A stretch of 64,000 nt of DNA from Zoogloea sp. (lineage in GTDB: Bacteria > Pseudomonadota > Gammaproteobacteria > Burkholderiales > Rhodocyclaceae), in contig JADJBR010000004.1 in assembly GCA_016703645.1 (NCBI GenBank), positions 62,001 through 126,000 of the forward strand, written 5' to 3'. Position numbers and translations under genes: made by a program. Positions within the stretch are counted from its first letter, which is position 1; every line of letters starts with the position of its first letter. The notes beneath the pieces were generated by a model. It was not told the origin of the DNA, ran no database searches, and saw only the letters and a program-made list of their open reading frames with translations. Below, in pieces: positions 1 to 11,123 of the stretch.

Positions 1-137
1 GAAGGCCTGGAGAGGTGGTCGGGTTAGGGCCGCGTTCGTCCTGAGGTCCAGGCGGAGAAGGGCTTTGAGTTGTCTGCCCCTTGTAATCGGCAGAAAGGAG
101 ACAAGCTTAAGCCCGACGCGCCATGGCCCGGTCGCAG

Positions 138-1859
138 TTACTTCTTCCAGGTGTCGCGCAGCGTGACCGTGCGATTGAACACCGGTGCGCCATCCCTGGA
201 GTCGATCCGGTCGGCCACGAAGTAGCCGTGACGCTCGAACTGGAAGCGTGCTTCAGGTCGGGCGGCTCGCAGGGCGGGCTCCAGTTGTGCGGTGATGATC
301 TTCAGACTGTCACGGTTGATGTCCTCCAGGAAATCCCGCTCAACCCCGTCGGCATCGCCCTCGCGTCTGGCGCCGGGGTAGGCGCAGGCGAAGAGGCGGT
401 CATAGAGGCGAACCTCGGCAGTATAGGCGTGGGCCACCGCGACCCAGTGCAGGTTGCCCTTGACCTTGTAGTTGTCCGCACCCGGGGTACCGGATTTGGA
501 GTCGGGCATGTATTCGCACAGTACCGCCGTGATGTTGCCGTTTTCATCCTTCTGGCAGCCGGTGCATTTGACCACATAGCCATAGCGCAGCCTCGCCATG
601 TTGCCGGGGTAGAGGCGATGGTAGCCCTTGACGGGGGTTTCCATGAAGTCTTCGCGCTCGATCCAGAGCTCCCGCCCGAAGGGCATCTCACGCTTGCCCA
701 GCTCTGGGAAAAGTGGGTGGTTGGGGGCGTGGCAGCGTTCGGTGTGGCCTTCGGGGTAATTGGTGATGATCAGTTTGAGCGGATCAAGCACGGCGACGCG
801 ACGTTCTGCGGCCTCGTTGAGATGCTCGCGCATGCAGTCCTCAAGGACGCTCATGTCAATCCATGAATCACCTTTGGATACGCCGATGCGATCGGCGAAG
901 CGGCGAAAGCCTTCCGGCGTGAAGCCGCGACGGCGGGCGCCAACGAGGGTGGGAAGGCGGGGGTCGTCCCAGCCGGCCACGTGCTTTTCGTCCACCAGCT
1001 GGATCAGTTTGCGCTTGGACAGCACCACGTAGGTCAGGTTGAGGCGGGCAAACTCGATCTGGCGCGGAACCGGGCGGGGGAAGAATCCGCCATCGGCCAG
1101 GCTGTCCAGCAGCCAGTCATAAAAGGGGCGCTGATCCTCGAACTCCAGGGTGCAGATGGAATGGGTCACATCCTCAAGGGCATCCTCGATGGGGTGTGCA
1201 AAGGTATACATCGGATACACGCACCACCGGTCCCCGGTCCGATGATGTGTGGCATGGCGGATGCGATAGATGGCCGGGTCACGCAGGTTGATGTTGGGCG
1301 AAGCCATGTCGATCTTCGCGCGCAGGATGTGGGTGCCGTCCGGGAATTCGCCCGACTTCATGCGCTGGAAGAGTTCGAGGTTTTCGGTGACGCTGCGGTT
1401 GCGGTAGGGGCTGTCGGTGCCGGGCGTCGACAGGGTGCCGCGGTAGGCGCGCATTTCTTCCGCAGACAGGGAGTCCACATAGGCCTTGCCCACCGTGATC
1501 AGGTGCTCGGCCATGGCGTACATCTTGTCGAAGTAGTCCGACGCAAAGTACAGGTGCTCCCCCCAGTCGAAACCCAGCCACTGCACCGCCTCGATGATGG
1601 CATCGACGTATTCCTGCTCTTCCTTGGTCGGATTCGTGTCATCGAAGCGCATGTGGCAGGCACCGCCGTAGGCTTCCGCGAGACCGAAGTTCAGGCAGAT
1701 GCTCTTGGCGTGACCGTAATGCAGGTAGCCATTGGGCTCAGGCGGAAAGCGCGTTTCAACCCGTCCGGACCATTTGCCGAGACGGCGATCTTCGTCAATG
1801 ATGTTGCGGATGAAATTGCTGGGGGTGGCATCGGAGGCCGGGGCGGTGGGAGCGGTCAT
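138..1859 (-). CDS. glnS: Glutamine--tRNA ligase
   Basis: Charges tRNA-Gln with glutamine in the cytoplasm. The 573-residue product has the class I HIGH-type motif (PNGYLHYGHAKS, about residues 42-53) and the KMSKS-type loop (VLSKRK, about residue 280). The C-terminal anticodon-binding beta-barrels follow to the end. Length fits the bacterial GlnRS family. The start used gives MTAPTAPASDATPSNFIRN and matches the family N-terminus. No operon partner is seen; the next gene is divergent. Highly conserved housekeeping gene, little doubt. Confidence 0.97.
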   Translation of the reverse strand: MTAPTAPASDATPSNFIRNIIDEDRRLGKWSGRVETRFPPEPNGYLHYGHAKSICLNFGLAEAYGGACHMRFDDTNPTKEEQEYVDAIIEAVQWLGFDWGEHLYFASDYFDKMYAMAEHLITVGKAYVDSLSAEEMRAYRGTLSTPGTDSPYRNRSVTENLELFQRMKSGEFPDGTHILRAKIDMASPNINLRDPAIYRIRHATHHRTGDRWCVYPMYTFAHPIEDALEDVTHSICTLEFEDQRPFYDWLLDSLADGGFFPRPVPRQIEFARLNLTYVVLSKRKLIQLVDEKHVAGWDDPRLPTLVGARRRGFTPEGFRRFADRIGVSKGDSWIDMSVLEDCMREHLNEAAERRVAVLDPLKLIITNYPEGHTERCHAPNHPLFPELGKREMPFGRELWIEREDFMETPVKGYHRLYPGNMARLRYGYVVKCTGCQKDENGNITAVLCEYMPDSKSGTPGADNYKVKGNLHWVAVAHAYTAEVRLYDRLFACAYPGARREGDADGVERDFLEDINRDSLKIITAQLEPALRAARPEARFQFERHGYFVADRIDSRDGAPVFNRTVTLRDTWKK

Positions 1860-2084
1860 CGGGAGGCTTACCTTGACGGGCGCGGGCGGGGGGCCGCCGG
1901 GTTCGAAAAATCATCAGATTGTAGCCGATGGTGGGGGGGGCGATGGGCTCCGGGTCAGGCGGGCGCCCGGGTATCGAGTGTGAACGATGTCGCGTGGGTG
2001 GGCGCTGAAACGTTTTTCTCGTTGTCCGTGTGCAATGTTTGCCACCGGAATCCTTGCGTACAGGGTAAAAAGCCTGCCTGATTG

Positions 2085-2099
2085 TGTTGAAATTTAACA
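2085..2099. promoter_or_regulatory. Near-palindrome upstream of the TonB receptor gene
   Basis: TGTTGAAATTTAACA is a nearly perfect inverted repeat about 50 bp before the receptor start, in an AT-rich patch inside GC-rich DNA. It could be an operator or promoter element. No known regulator consensus was assigned. Confidence 0.25.
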
Positions 2100-2150
2100 A
2101 TCTGGTGCGGGCGATGTTGTGTTTCCGCGTGTCATTTATTGAGAGTCCCC

Positions 2151-4181
2151 ATGACCATTCGATTTGCCCACTGCTTCCTCGTACCGGCATTGTGTTGCGG
2201 TCTTGCTGCGCGTGCCCAAGACGCATCGCTGGCAGACCTGAGCTTGGAGGAGCTGGTCAGGCTCGATGTCACGGCGGTATCCCGCAAGGCACAGAAGCTC
2301 TCGGATACGCCCGCAGCGGTGACGGTGCTATCGGCCGCCGACATCCGGCGCAGTGGCGCCCGCAGCGTGCCCGAAGCCCTGCGCGAGGTTCCCGGCGTGA
2401 TCGTTGCGCAGATTGGCGCCGGACGGTGGTCGGTGGGGGTTCGTGGCGGTGAGGGGCGGTTCTCCAACAAGCTGCTTGTCCAGATTGACGGCCGCAGCAT
2501 CTACAGTCCCTTGTTCTCCGGGGTGTTCTGGGAGGCCCTTGATGTGGTCCTTGAAGACATCGAGCGGATCGAGGTGATTCGCGGCCCCGGTGCTTCCCTA
2601 TGGGGCGCGAACGCGGTGAATGGGGTGATCAACATCATCACCCGCAAGGCAACGGCAACCGTTGGAAGCCTGGTGTCCGCCACGGTGGATGATGGCGGGC
2701 ATTCGTCCCTGTCGGTACGCCAGGGTATCAGTCTGGGGGATGCCGGAGCCCTGCGCGTCTTTGCCAAAGGCAGTGAGCTCGGTGGTTCGCGGACCCGGGA
2801 TGGTGCGTCCGAGCCGGATTACAACCGTGGCTGGCTGGCGGGCTTTCGCATGGATGGTGCGGGGTCCGGGGTGGACGCCTGGACGCTGCAGGGCAACAGC
2901 AGCCGCCGGACGAGTGGTGAGAACATCATTGCCACATCCCTGACGGGTGAGCCGGCCCCGCTCTCCCTCGATTTCGTGTTCGAGAGTGCCAGCCTGCTGG
3001 GGCGTTACAACTGGGGCCTTGCCGGAGGAGAAGCCTCCATCCAGGCCTACGTGGATCATCAGTTCGCCAACGTCGGCACCTACGGCAAGGGTACGGTCAA
3101 CACGGCAGACCTGGATTTCCAGCATCGCCTGGTTCCTTACGGTGTCCATGAAATCATGTGGGGGCTTGGCGGGCGGATGTTGCAGACGGAAATCGCTGCG
3201 GCCTCATCGGTGTTGAGCATCACCCCACCGCGACGACAGTCCCGGGTATTCAGTGCATTTGTGCAGGATGAGATCACCCTGGTTCCCCAGACCTGGAAGC
3301 TGACTGTTGGCGGTCGCTTCGAGTATTCCAGCCGGTCACGCTTCGAGCCCCAGCCGACTGCTCGGCTGATGTGGACGCCCAACATGGAAGACAGCGTTTG
3401 GGCGAGCTGGTCCCGGGCGGCACGCACGCCTTCCATCGGCGAGAGTGATGCAACCATTCTTTTCGGCGCCCAGCCGACGCCGCCGGGATCCCCGTTTCCG
3501 ATGGTGGTACTGGCCTCCCGGCCCGGAGAAGGCTGGAACCGACGTGCCGAGCGGGTGGATACGCTGGAACTGGGCTACCGCCGGAACCTGGGCAACGGCA
3601 GCTTTGAGGCCGTGTTGTTCCACAACGACTACCATCGCCTGATCTCCGAGCAGACAGACCCCAACGGACTGGTTTTTCCGACTTCGCCGCTGCCCGTCGC
3701 GCCCTTCGTCGCGCCGATCCAGTACTTGCAGCGGGGCAGCCAGTCTGCGGCACGCAGCCACGGGATCGAGGTGGGCGCGGATCTCCCCCTCACCGCCGCC
3801 TTGCGTCTGCAGGCCAGCTACACACTCATGGATACCCGTGTCCGGCGCAGCGCCGATGCCGCCGCCAATGCGACGGCTCGACATCTGGAGGAGTCCGCGC
3901 CACAGCACTGGGGCAGCCTGCGCATGACGGTGAATCTGGGGGGCGGCCAGGAGTTCGATGTGGCCGCCCGGCGGGTTGGCGCCATCGGCACGGGCGACGT
4001 ACCCGCCTACACGGCGGTGGACCTCCGCTATGCATGGCGGGTGAACCGCTATTTCGACCTGTATTTCATCGCCCAGAACCTGTTCGACCCGCTTCACCTT
4101 GAGTACGTGTCCAACTTCTTCCCTGGGCAGCCGGTATACCAACCCCGGCGTGCCTTCATCCAGGGTGTGTGGCGTTTCTGA
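2151..4181 (+). CDS. TonB-dependent outer-membrane receptor
   Basis: Outer-membrane beta-barrel receptor of about 676 residues. The ATG at 2151 gives a signal peptide (MTIRFAHCFLVPALCCGLAARAQ). It is followed by a plug domain (SDTPAAVTVLSAADIRRSG ... EVIRGPGASLWGANAVNGVINIITRKA, about residues 45-165) and a barrel ending in an aromatic residue (GVWRF), as expected for BAM-dependent insertion. A TTG start four codons upstream is possible but less likely. It is followed by a YfiR-type protein, a CHASE8-type hybrid kinase and an EAL protein, which suggests it feeds a periplasmic signal rather than acting only in uptake. The substrate cannot be told from sequence. Confidence 0.92.
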   Translation: MTIRFAHCFLVPALCCGLAARAQDASLADLSLEELVRLDVTAVSRKAQKLSDTPAAVTVLSAADIRRSGARSVPEALREVPGVIVAQIGAGRWSVGVRGGEGRFSNKLLVQIDGRSIYSPLFSGVFWEALDVVLEDIERIEVIRGPGASLWGANAVNGVINIITRKATATVGSLVSATVDDGGHSSLSVRQGISLGDAGALRVFAKGSELGGSRTRDGASEPDYNRGWLAGFRMDGAGSGVDAWTLQGNSSRRTSGENIIATSLTGEPAPLSLDFVFESASLLGRYNWGLAGGEASIQAYVDHQFANVGTYGKGTVNTADLDFQHRLVPYGVHEIMWGLGGRMLQTEIAAASSVLSITPPRRQSRVFSAFVQDEITLVPQTWKLTVGGRFEYSSRSRFEPQPTARLMWTPNMEDSVWASWSRAARTPSIGESDATILFGAQPTPPGSPFPMVVLASRPGEGWNRRAERVDTLELGYRRNLGNGSFEAVLFHNDYHRLISEQTDPNGLVFPTSPLPVAPFVAPIQYLQRGSQSAARSHGIEVGADLPLTAALRLQASYTLMDTRVRRSADAAANATARHLEESAPQHWGSLRMTVNLGGGQEFDVAARRVGAIGTGDVPAYTAVDLRYAWRVNRYFDLYFIAQNLFDPLHLEYVSNFFPGQPVYQPRRAFIQGVWRF

Positions 4182-4192
4182 GGACTTGCCCG

Positions 4193-4744
4193 GTGTTACG
4201 CCACCTCTCCCGGTTCGCATTGTTCCTGGCCCTCGGGCTGGCGGGGTTGCCCGTGGTGGTGGCCTCCCAGCCCGGCGAGTACCAGATCAAGGCGGCCTAC
4301 CTGATCAACTTTGCCCGCTACGTGGAATGGCCGGCCAGTCGTTTGCCGCTGGGTGCGGTGCTGCGCCTGTGCGTGCTCGGCCGTGATCCGTTCGGGGGGG
4401 CTTTGCTTGGCCTGGACGGACGGCAGGTGCAGGGGCGCGAGGTGCGCTTCCGTCCGGTCGATAGTCTTGAGCAGGCCCTGGAGTGTCATCTCGTGTTTGT
4501 CTCCGGCTCGGAGGAGCGCCGGTTGGGCTTGATCCTGCGGGGCCTGGCAGGCCGGGGGGTGCTCTCGGTCAGCGACATCGAGGGCTTCGCCGAGGTGGGT
4601 GGAGGCATAGGGATGGTCACCGAGGATGATCGGGTCCGTTTCGACATCAATCAGGCGACCCTTGCCAGGGACGGCCTCCGGGCCAGCTCCCAGCTCCTGC
4701 GCCTTGGGCGACAGGTGTTTGGCACCGAAAGGACGTCCCGATGA
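4193..4744 (+). CDS. YfiR-family periplasmic protein (DUF4154)
   Basis: Small exported protein of about 183 residues. A hydrophobic signal peptide ends near VVASQ. The family core follows ([20 protein letters not shown] ... [10 protein letters not shown] ... [31 protein letters not shown]). In Pseudomonas, YfiR is a periplasmic repressor of the CHASE8 diguanylate cyclase YfiN. The next gene here also has a CHASE8-like sensor, so YfiR control of that kinase is inferred. The GTG at 4193 has AGGA 8 bases upstream. A GTG at 4169, overlapping the receptor stop, is the alternative. The stop overlaps the kinase start (ATGA). Confidence 0.85.
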   Translation: MLRHLSRFALFLALGLAGLPVVVASQPGEYQIKAAYLINFARYVEWPASRLPLGAVLRLCVLGRDPFGGALLGLDGRQVQGREVRFRPVDSLEQALECHLVFVSGSEERRLGLILRGLAGRGVLSVSDIEGFAEVGGGIGMVTEDDRVRFDINQATLARDGLRASSQLLRLGRQVFGTERTSR

Positions 4745-7518
4745 AGCCGCTGCGAGACCGCCCCATCGGTGCCAAGCTCGGCATCGTGGTCATCCTGAGT
4801 GTATTGATTGCCCTCAGTGTCGCCTTGCTGACGATCTTCATCATCGAGGTTCGCACGGAACTGCGCCGTGCTGACGAGGATGCCATGACGCTTTCCGAAA
4901 TCGTTGCGGACAGTGCCATATCCCCGCTGCGGTTCGACGATCCGCAGGTGGCACGCACGCTGCTGGCGTCGTTGCGTTACCACGAGCGCGTGGCGACGGC
5001 GATGCTCGTGCGCGCGGATGGTTCCGTGTTTGCAAGCTACCCCTCCGATCTTGGCGACGATGCGTCGCGAGTCGCCGCATTGCAGTTACGCGCCGGCCAG
5101 GAGTCTGCCCAGGGTACGGTACAAGGGGGGCTGCTGCAGCGCCTCGTCACCCAGCCGCTGCACAGTGATGGTGAGGATCTCGGGGTGCTGGTCATTGAAT
5201 TCGATCTGCATTCCATCCTGCGCCGGATTGTCCTTTGGATCGGCTTTGCCTCGTTCGGGTTGCTTGTCGGGTTGGTGGCAGCGGGTCTTTTCATCCGGCG
5301 TGTGAGGGGGATGATCGTCCATCCGCTGCAGCAGCTTGCTCAGATCGTGCGCGAAGTGGGCGCCGAAAAGCGCTACGACCTGCGTGCCCCGGCGGGGTAC
5401 GCAGATGAAGTGGGTGAGTTGATCGCCGGTTTCAATGGCATGCTGGGCGAGATTGCCGTCCGTGACCGGGAGCTCACCTTGCACCGGGAGCACCTGGCGT
5501 CCGAAGTGGCTGTCCGTACCGCCGAACTCCAGGCAGCCAAGGAGCAGGCGGAGGCCGCCAGCCGAGCCAAGTCCCAGTTCCTGGCCAACATGAGCCACGA
5601 GATCCGTACGCCGATGAACGGCGTGATGGGCATGATAGGCCTGTTGCGGCAGACGCCCCTGGTGGAGCGCCAGGGGCACTTTGTTGATATGCTCGACCAC
5701 TCCGCCTGTGCGCTCATGGAAATCATCAACGACGTGCTCGACGTATCGAAAATCGAGGCCGGCCGCCTTGAACTCGAGAGCCTGCCGTTCTCGCTTCGCG
5801 ACACCGTAGACCAGGTGGCAGCCCTGTTTGCCACCTCAGCCCACGAACGCGGGCTGCTGCTGCGCCTGCACATCGACCGGGAGGTGCCGGAATCGGCGGT
5901 GGGTGATGCGCTGCGCGTCCGTCAGGTGCTCAACAACCTGGTGTCGAACGCCCAGAAGTTTACCGAGGAGGGCGAGATCGCCATCCACATCTCCCGGGTC
6001 ACCGGTAAGCGGACTGGTTGTATGCGCCTGCGCGCTGAAGTGCGTGACACGGGCATCGGCGTGCCCCGTGGGGCCGGCGCGCGGCTCTTCCAGTCCTTCT
6101 CCCAGGCCGACAATTCCATGGCGCGGCGCTTCGGCGGAACGGGGCTCGGTCTTTCCATTGCAAAGCAACTGGTTGAGCTGATGAATGGCGAAATCGGCTA
6201 CGTCACGGAGCCGGGGCAGGGGTCGTGTTTCTGGGTCGAGTTTGAACTGGGTGTTGATTCCTCGGCGGACCCGGGCCGGCCGACCCTGATGGGGCGTACC
6301 GCCCTGTTGGCCATTGCGGATCCGCTGCTGCGCGATGAGCTCACCGAGCAGTTGGCGTTCCTGGGGTGTCGCAGCGAATTTGCATTCGACCTGCCGGCTG
6401 TGGATGAAATGCTCTCCGACGGCACGGGCTTCGATTGGCTGGTGGTGGATGCCCCCTTCGGGGGCGGCGGGTGCTTTGCGTCGCTCGGCAGTCTGCGGGC
6501 TCGCCGCGGGTGCCCGCAGCTAGCGGCGGTGGTCGGTGTCGGCCGAGAGGGCGAGGACGAAGCACGTGCGGCCGGTGCCACCGTCACGGTGGCGCGTCCC
6601 CTCATCGGGGCCGAGATTCGCCGCTTCCTGATCAGTGAGCTGGCGCAACCCGATGCGGCACTGTCCGCCACGGGGAAGACCCTTGCCGCCCATGTGCTGG
6701 TGGCCGAGGATCACCCGGTGAATCGCGAAGTGGTGACCGCCGTGCTGCAATCCCTTGGATGCCGCGTTTCCGTGGCCGAGAATGGCCGCGAGGCGCTTGA
6801 GCGATGCTGTGCGGAGCGGTTCGATCTGGTCCTGATGGATATTCAGATGCCTGAAATGGACGGCCGCCAGGCCACCGTGGGTATCCGTGCCCATGAGGCC
6901 CGGGCTGGCTGGCCGCGCCTGCCGATCATTGCCCTGACGGCCAACGCGCTCAAGGAGGATCGCGATGCCTGTCTCGCCGCAGGAATGGACGATTACCTGG
7001 TCAAGCCTGTGTCGCGGGAGCAGCTATGGGCGGTATTGAGTCGCTGGCTGCGCGATGCGCTGCCGTCCGATCCCGATGGGCCGGCACCCCGGGCTTTCCC
7101 GGTGTCCGAGGCGCAGCCCCGGAACCTCGAGCCGGCCATGGACATGGATCTCCTGATGTCCCTGCCCGGCGTGAACGGCAATCGTGCATCTCCCATGCTG
7201 CAGCGGCTGATTCCCCTTTTCGTGGGCGAGACCGAGCGGAACCTGCTGGCTTTGCGGGCAGGCGTTGAGAGTTCGGACGCCGAGGCGGTGCGGGCGCTTG
7301 CCCACAAGATGAAATCGGGCTGTCTGGCGGTCGGTGCAACATGGCTGGCCAGCCGGGCGCGTAGCCTGGATGAACGGATCAAGGCCGGCGGAACCCCGAC
7401 CGGTGCGGATATTGATGCCATTGCCGAGGCCTGGACGGCCTGCAAACAGGTTCTCCTGCGGGAGAAGCTGATCGGCGTGGATTTACTGGATCGGGCTGAC
7501 AGCCTGATGGAACGATGA
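4741..7518 (+). CDS. Hybrid sensor histidine kinase (CHASE8-HAMP-HisKA-HATPase-REC-Hpt)
   Basis: Inner-membrane phosphorelay kinase, 925 residues. Two membrane helices (about 14-36 and 157-180) flank a CHASE8-like periplasmic sensor ([25 protein letters not shown] region). HAMP (about 180-235) and a coiled coil follow. The HisKA domain has phospho-acceptor His286 in [10 protein letters not shown]. The ATPase domain carries N and G boxes ([26 protein letters not shown]). A degenerate receiver-like segment (about 520-640) precedes a true receiver with Asp700 ([11 protein letters not shown]) and a C-terminal Hpt domain with His855 (LAHKMKSG). It overlaps both neighbours by 4 bases, so it is translationally coupled to the yfiR-like gene and to the REC-EAL gene, its likely output. 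Confidence 0.93.
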   Translation: MKPLRDRPIGAKLGIVVILSVLIALSVALLTIFIIEVRTELRRADEDAMTLSEIVADSAISPLRFDDPQVARTLLASLRYHERVATAMLVRADGSVFASYPSDLGDDASRVAALQLRAGQESAQGTVQGGLLQRLVTQPLHSDGEDLGVLVIEFDLHSILRRIVLWIGFASFGLLVGLVAAGLFIRRVRGMIVHPLQQLAQIVREVGAEKRYDLRAPAGYADEVGELIAGFNGMLGEIAVRDRELTLHREHLASEVAVRTAELQAAKEQAEAASRAKSQFLANMSHEIRTPMNGVMGMIGLLRQTPLVERQGHFVDMLDHSACALMEIINDVLDVSKIEAGRLELESLPFSLRDTVDQVAALFATSAHERGLLLRLHIDREVPESAVGDALRVRQVLNNLVSNAQKFTEEGEIAIHISRVTGKRTGCMRLRAEVRDTGIGVPRGAGARLFQSFSQADNSMARRFGGTGLGLSIAKQLVELMNGEIGYVTEPGQGSCFWVEFELGVDSSADPGRPTLMGRTALLAIADPLLRDELTEQLAFLGCRSEFAFDLPAVDEMLSDGTGFDWLVVDAPFGGGGCFASLGSLRARRGCPQLAAVVGVGREGEDEARAAGATVTVARPLIGAEIRRFLISELAQPDAALSATGKTLAAHVLVAEDHPVNREVVTAVLQSLGCRVSVAENGREALERCCAERFDLVLMDIQMPEMDGRQATVGIRAHEARAGWPRLPIIALTANALKEDRDACLAAGMDDYLVKPVSREQLWAVLSRWLRDALPSDPDGPAPRAFPVSEAQPRNLEPAMDMDLLMSLPGVNGNRASPMLQRLIPLFVGETERNLLALRAGVESSDAEAVRALAHKMKSGCLAVGATWLASRARSLDERIKAGGTPTGADIDAIAEAWTACKQVLLREKLIGVDLLDRADSLMER

Positions 7519-9698
7519 CGGCAACTGAAAGCGCCCGCATACTTGTTGTGGACGATGATCCCCTGACCCGCCTGATGGCCTCCGAGGCGCTGCGCGAGGG
7601 GGGCTTCGTGACGCTGGAGGCGCAAGACGGTGCACAGGCGCTCGGCATGTTCGACGCGGCCGTGCCGGATCTGGTCCTGCTGGATGTGATGATGCCCGGT
7701 CTGAGCGGCTTCGAGGTCTGCGAGCAGATTCGTGCCCGGCCCAACGGTGCGTTGGTGCCGATCATCATGCTCACCGGGCTGGATGATGGCGACTCCGTGC
7801 AGCGCGCGTTCGACGTCGGTGCCACCGACTTCATCTCGAAGCCGATCAACTGGACCCTATTGCGTTTCCGCATTCGTTACGTACTGCGTTCGGCCCAGGT
7901 CATGAAGGAGCTGACGCGCAACAAGGAAAGCCTCTCCAACGCCCAGCGCATTGCCCGTCTCGGAAGCTGGGAGTGGCTCGTCGGAGATGACCGGGTACAG
8001 CGCTCCGATCAGTACTACCGGCTTTTTGGCCAGCCAGCCAGCGCTTTCGGCGCAGGGATGGAGGCCGTGCTGGACCATGTCTATCTGCCGGACCGGCCCC
8101 TTGTGGCGGCGGCCCTTGAAGGCGCCCGCCGCGGCGTCGGCTTCCAGCTCACCTATCGGGTGGTATGGCCAGACGGGAGCGTCCGGACCGTTGTGGAAAC
8201 CGTCGAGCCCGGGGACTCAAGCGAAGGGGCCGGACTGGTGATGGAGGGCAGCGCCCAGGACATCACCGATCAGGTCGATGCCCAGCGGCGAATCCGTCAG
8301 CTTGCGTACTATGACCACCTCACCGGGCTCCCCAATCGGGAGTTCTTCCGCGAAAACCTTCTTGGCGCAGCCGTGCGCTGCCTGCGTAACGACAGCCGAT
8401 GTGCCGTGATGGTGGTGGATATCGACCGCTTCGCGCGCATCAACGACAGCCTGGGCCCCGAGCGGGGGGATCAGGTGCTTCAGGTCATCGGCCACCGGCT
8501 ACGGGAGTGCATGGGTGACCGGGCGCCCGCCGAGCCGGCCGGCGGAGGCGCCTTGCCCAGCTTCAAGGTGGCGCGTCTTGCCGCCGATGAATTCGGCATC
8601 CTGATGCCGGACGTGGGGCATCTGGATGAGGCGGTGGCGGTCGCCCATCGCTTGCTGGGGGTGGTGCGTGCCCCCATTCACGTGCCCGGGCAGGACATCA
8701 CCCTGTCTGCCCGCATCGGGCTTGCGGTGATGCCTGATCATACCGGCGACGCCGACGCCCTCCTGAAGGCCGCCGAGACCGCCCTCAACCGGGCCAAGCG
8801 TACCAATGGCGAGCCGGTTGCCCTGTTTTCCGAGGAGATGAAGGTCGCCGCCTTTCTGCGCTTCACGCTTGAGGGTGAGTTGCGCCGGGCCATCGGCGAT
8901 CATGAGTTGCGGGTCGTCTATCAACCCATCGTCGATGCCGCGACCGGCATGATTGTGAAAGCAGAGGCCCTCGTGCGCTGGCCTCACATGGGTCGCGGGC
9001 CCGTACCGCCGCCCGAGTTCATCTCCCTGGCCGAGGAGACGGGCATGATCGTGCCCCTCAGCCGCGAGGTTTTCGAGCGCGTATGTGCCGACATTGCCGA
9101 GCTCGAGGCCGACATGCCTCCCGGCTTCCGGATCAGCGTCAATCTCTCGGGGGTCAATTTCATGGACGCCCAGCTGATCCCCACCGTGCGTGCGGAACTG
9201 GCCAAGGCCGGTGTGCCGGCCTCGCGCATCGAGTTTGAGCTCACCGAAACGGTGCTGATGCGTGACCTGGATTACGCCACGGGCATCCTGGCCCAGTTGC
9301 GGGAAATGGGTGTGCGGGTGGCCGTGGATGATTTCGGCACGGGCTACTCATCCCTTGCCTATCTGCGCCGTCTGGCCGTGGATACCCTGAAGATCGACAG
9401 ATCCTTTGTGAGCGAACTGGACGATGGTCAGGGGATCGCGATCGTCGAAGCAGTGATCGGGCTGGCACACAGCCTCGGCCTGGAAGTGGTCGCAGAGGGC
9501 GTCGAGACGATCTCCCAGCTGGCGGCGCTGCACCAGCGTGGCTGTCATCTGATCCAGGGTTATCTGTTTGCACGGCCCATGTCGGCCAAAATGCTTTCCC
9601 AGGCCTTGCAGAGCGGCATCCGCATGCCCCCCGGCTTGTCCCTGCCCATGGTCGGGAAGGATGAGGGCATGTTTCTGGGTTCCTTCAGCAGCCCATAG
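7515..9698 (+). CDS. Response regulator with PAS, degenerate GGDEF and EAL domains
   Basis: Cytoplasmic c-di-GMP phosphodiesterase-type output protein, 727 residues. It has an N-terminal receiver ([19 protein letters not shown], lysine in ISKPINW), a PAS-like segment (about 145-255), a GGDEF domain whose signature is changed to AADEF ([11 protein letters not shown]), and a complete EAL domain. EAL evidence includes [40 protein letters not shown] and EGVE. The cyclase half is therefore probably inactive or GTP-sensing, while the EAL half looks catalytic. The start overlaps the kinase stop (ATGA), so phosphotransfer from that kinase is likely. Confidence 0.92.
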   Translation: MTATESARILVVDDDPLTRLMASEALREGGFVTLEAQDGAQALGMFDAAVPDLVLLDVMMPGLSGFEVCEQIRARPNGALVPIIMLTGLDDGDSVQRAFDVGATDFISKPINWTLLRFRIRYVLRSAQVMKELTRNKESLSNAQRIARLGSWEWLVGDDRVQRSDQYYRLFGQPASAFGAGMEAVLDHVYLPDRPLVAAALEGARRGVGFQLTYRVVWPDGSVRTVVETVEPGDSSEGAGLVMEGSAQDITDQVDAQRRIRQLAYYDHLTGLPNREFFRENLLGAAVRCLRNDSRCAVMVVDIDRFARINDSLGPERGDQVLQVIGHRLRECMGDRAPAEPAGGGALPSFKVARLAADEFGILMPDVGHLDEAVAVAHRLLGVVRAPIHVPGQDITLSARIGLAVMPDHTGDADALLKAAETALNRAKRTNGEPVALFSEEMKVAAFLRFTLEGELRRAIGDHELRVVYQPIVDAATGMIVKAEALVRWPHMGRGPVPPPEFISLAEETGMIVPLSREVFERVCADIAELEADMPPGFRISVNLSGVNFMDAQLIPTVRAELAKAGVPASRIEFELTETVLMRDLDYATGILAQLREMGVRVAVDDFGTGYSSLAYLRRLAVDTLKIDRSFVSELDDGQGIAIVEAVIGLAHSLGLEVVAEGVETISQLAALHQRGCHLIQGYLFARPMSAKMLSQALQSGIRMPPGLSLPMVGKDEGMFLGSFSSP

Positions 9699-9830
9699 AC
9701 CTTGCGGCGGCTGGCGCGCGCTTTCCCGGGCGTGGGGCACGGCAAACCCATTGGTCGGGCTGGCCGGGCGCAGAGCGGCGGGATCGTCCCGGGCTGTCGG
9801 GCCACGAGACTGCAAATCCCTCCCCCGGGG

Positions 9831-11123
9831 TCACGCGCTCCGCTGTGCCGGGCGAATGGCAATGGACAGGCGATGTCCTTCAGTGGCTTCCAGCTCCCGC
9901 AACTGACGGATCAGGCTCTCGTCGAGCACAAAATCGGCTGCCAGCAGCATCACGCCGTCCCGCGTGACCAGATCGCGCGCCAGCACCATGCCCGGCTTCA
10001 GGGAGGATGGGCTGAGTTCGTTGCCCGTGCTGACCGCCGTCTCCGTCGCGCCCAGCACCTCCACCAGGGCGTCCACCACCTGGGGGCAATAGCGCTTGCC
10101 GCGGTTCTGCTGGATGAAGGCCACGGCCTCGTCCAGCTTCAGCTTGCGTGGCGAAAGGGTGCCGATCTGCAGGGCGTCGAAGTCGTTGGCGACCGCAAGT
10201 ACGCGTGCCCCATAGGGGATGGCCAGACCGGATAGCCGGTCCGGGTAGCCTTGACCATCCCAGCGCTCGTGGTGCCCACGGATGAAGCTGCCGGCCTTGC
10301 GCAGGTTTTCCAGGCCCATCAGGGCGGCCTGGCCGGTGACCGGGTGCTTGCGCAGCAGGCCCAGTTCGTCCCCGCTCATGTGAGAAACGGGTTTGGACAG
10401 CAGTTCGTCGGGCAGGCCGATCTTTCCCACATCGTGGAGCAGCCCGGCCAGCATCACGTCCTGGGCCTCGGTGGCCGGAAAGTTGAGCTTGATGGCGATC
10501 TTGCGGGCCAGGTCCGCCACCCGGCGGGAGTGGCCCGAACTGACACCTTCACGCAGTTCGATCAGATTGGAGAACACCCGGATGGAGGTCAGGAAGCTCT
10601 GCTTGAGCTTCTCGTGGGCGATTTTCAGCTCGCCGGTACGGGCCTCGACCTTTTCCTCGAGGCTGGCATTGAGGGACTTGAGTTCCTCGTTCTGGCTGCG
10701 GGTAAGCGCCTCCAGGCGGGCCTTCTCGCGTTCGAGGGCCTTGCGCTCAAGGGCTTCCCGGACGGTCAGCACCACGTCCTGATCATTCCAGGGCTTGGAG
10801 ATGTAGCGCGCAATCTGGCCGGCGTTGATGGCGGCGACGGTGGATTCCATGTCCGCGTAGCCGGTCAGGAGCAGGCGCACCGTGTCCGGATGGCGGCGGC
10901 GGGCCTCGGCCAGGAAGGTGGCGCCGTCCATCCCGGGCATGCGCATGTCGGAGATGATCAGGTCCACATGTTCCTGGCTCAGCATCTCCAGCCCTTCGGC
11001 ACCGCCTCCCGCGACCAGCACCTTGTAGCCATGGGGGCGGAACAGGCGTCGCAGGGATGACAGGATGTTGGCCTCGTCATCGACGCATAGCAGGGTGAAA
11101 CTCTCTTCGGTGGATGTACTCAT
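9831..11123 (-). CDS. Response regulator with HD-GYP phosphodiesterase domain
   Basis: Product of about 430 residues (RpfG-like). The N-terminal receiver reads LLCVDDEANILSSLRRLF, LIISDMRMPGMDG, ISKPWNDQD. A coiled-coil linker (about 135-190) leads to an HD-GYP domain with HDVGKIGLPDELL and HHERWDGQGYP. HD-GYP proteins hydrolyse c-di-GMP. The start is placed at MSTSTEESFTLL, overlapping the upstream kinase stop by 4 bases; longer in-frame sequence upstream is the kinase gene in another frame. Last gene of a five-gene minus-strand operon. Its partner kinase is probably the adjacent gene. Confidence 0.93.
   Translation of the reverse strand: MSTSTEESFTLLCVDDEANILSSLRRLFRPHGYKVLVAGGGAEGLEMLSQEHVDLIISDMRMPGMDGATFLAEARRRHPDTVRLLLTGYADMESTVAAINAGQIARYISKPWNDQDVVLTVREALERKALEREKARLEALTRSQNEELKSLNASLEEKVEARTGELKIAHEKLKQSFLTSIRVFSNLIELREGVSSGHSRRVADLARKIAIKLNFPATEAQDVMLAGLLHDVGKIGLPDELLSKPVSHMSGDELGLLRKHPVTGQAALMGLENLRKAGSFIRGHHERWDGQGYPDRLSGLAIPYGARVLAVANDFDALQIGTLSPRKLKLDEAVAFIQQNRGKRYCPQVVDALVEVLGATETAVSTGNELSPSSLKPGMVLARDLVTRDGVMLLAADFVLDESLIRQLRELEATEGHRLSIAIRPAQRSA

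Noticed and set aside
1-137. Possible RNA gene at the left edge
   Set aside because: No tRNA-like arms or conserved loops could be found; nothing supportable in these bases.
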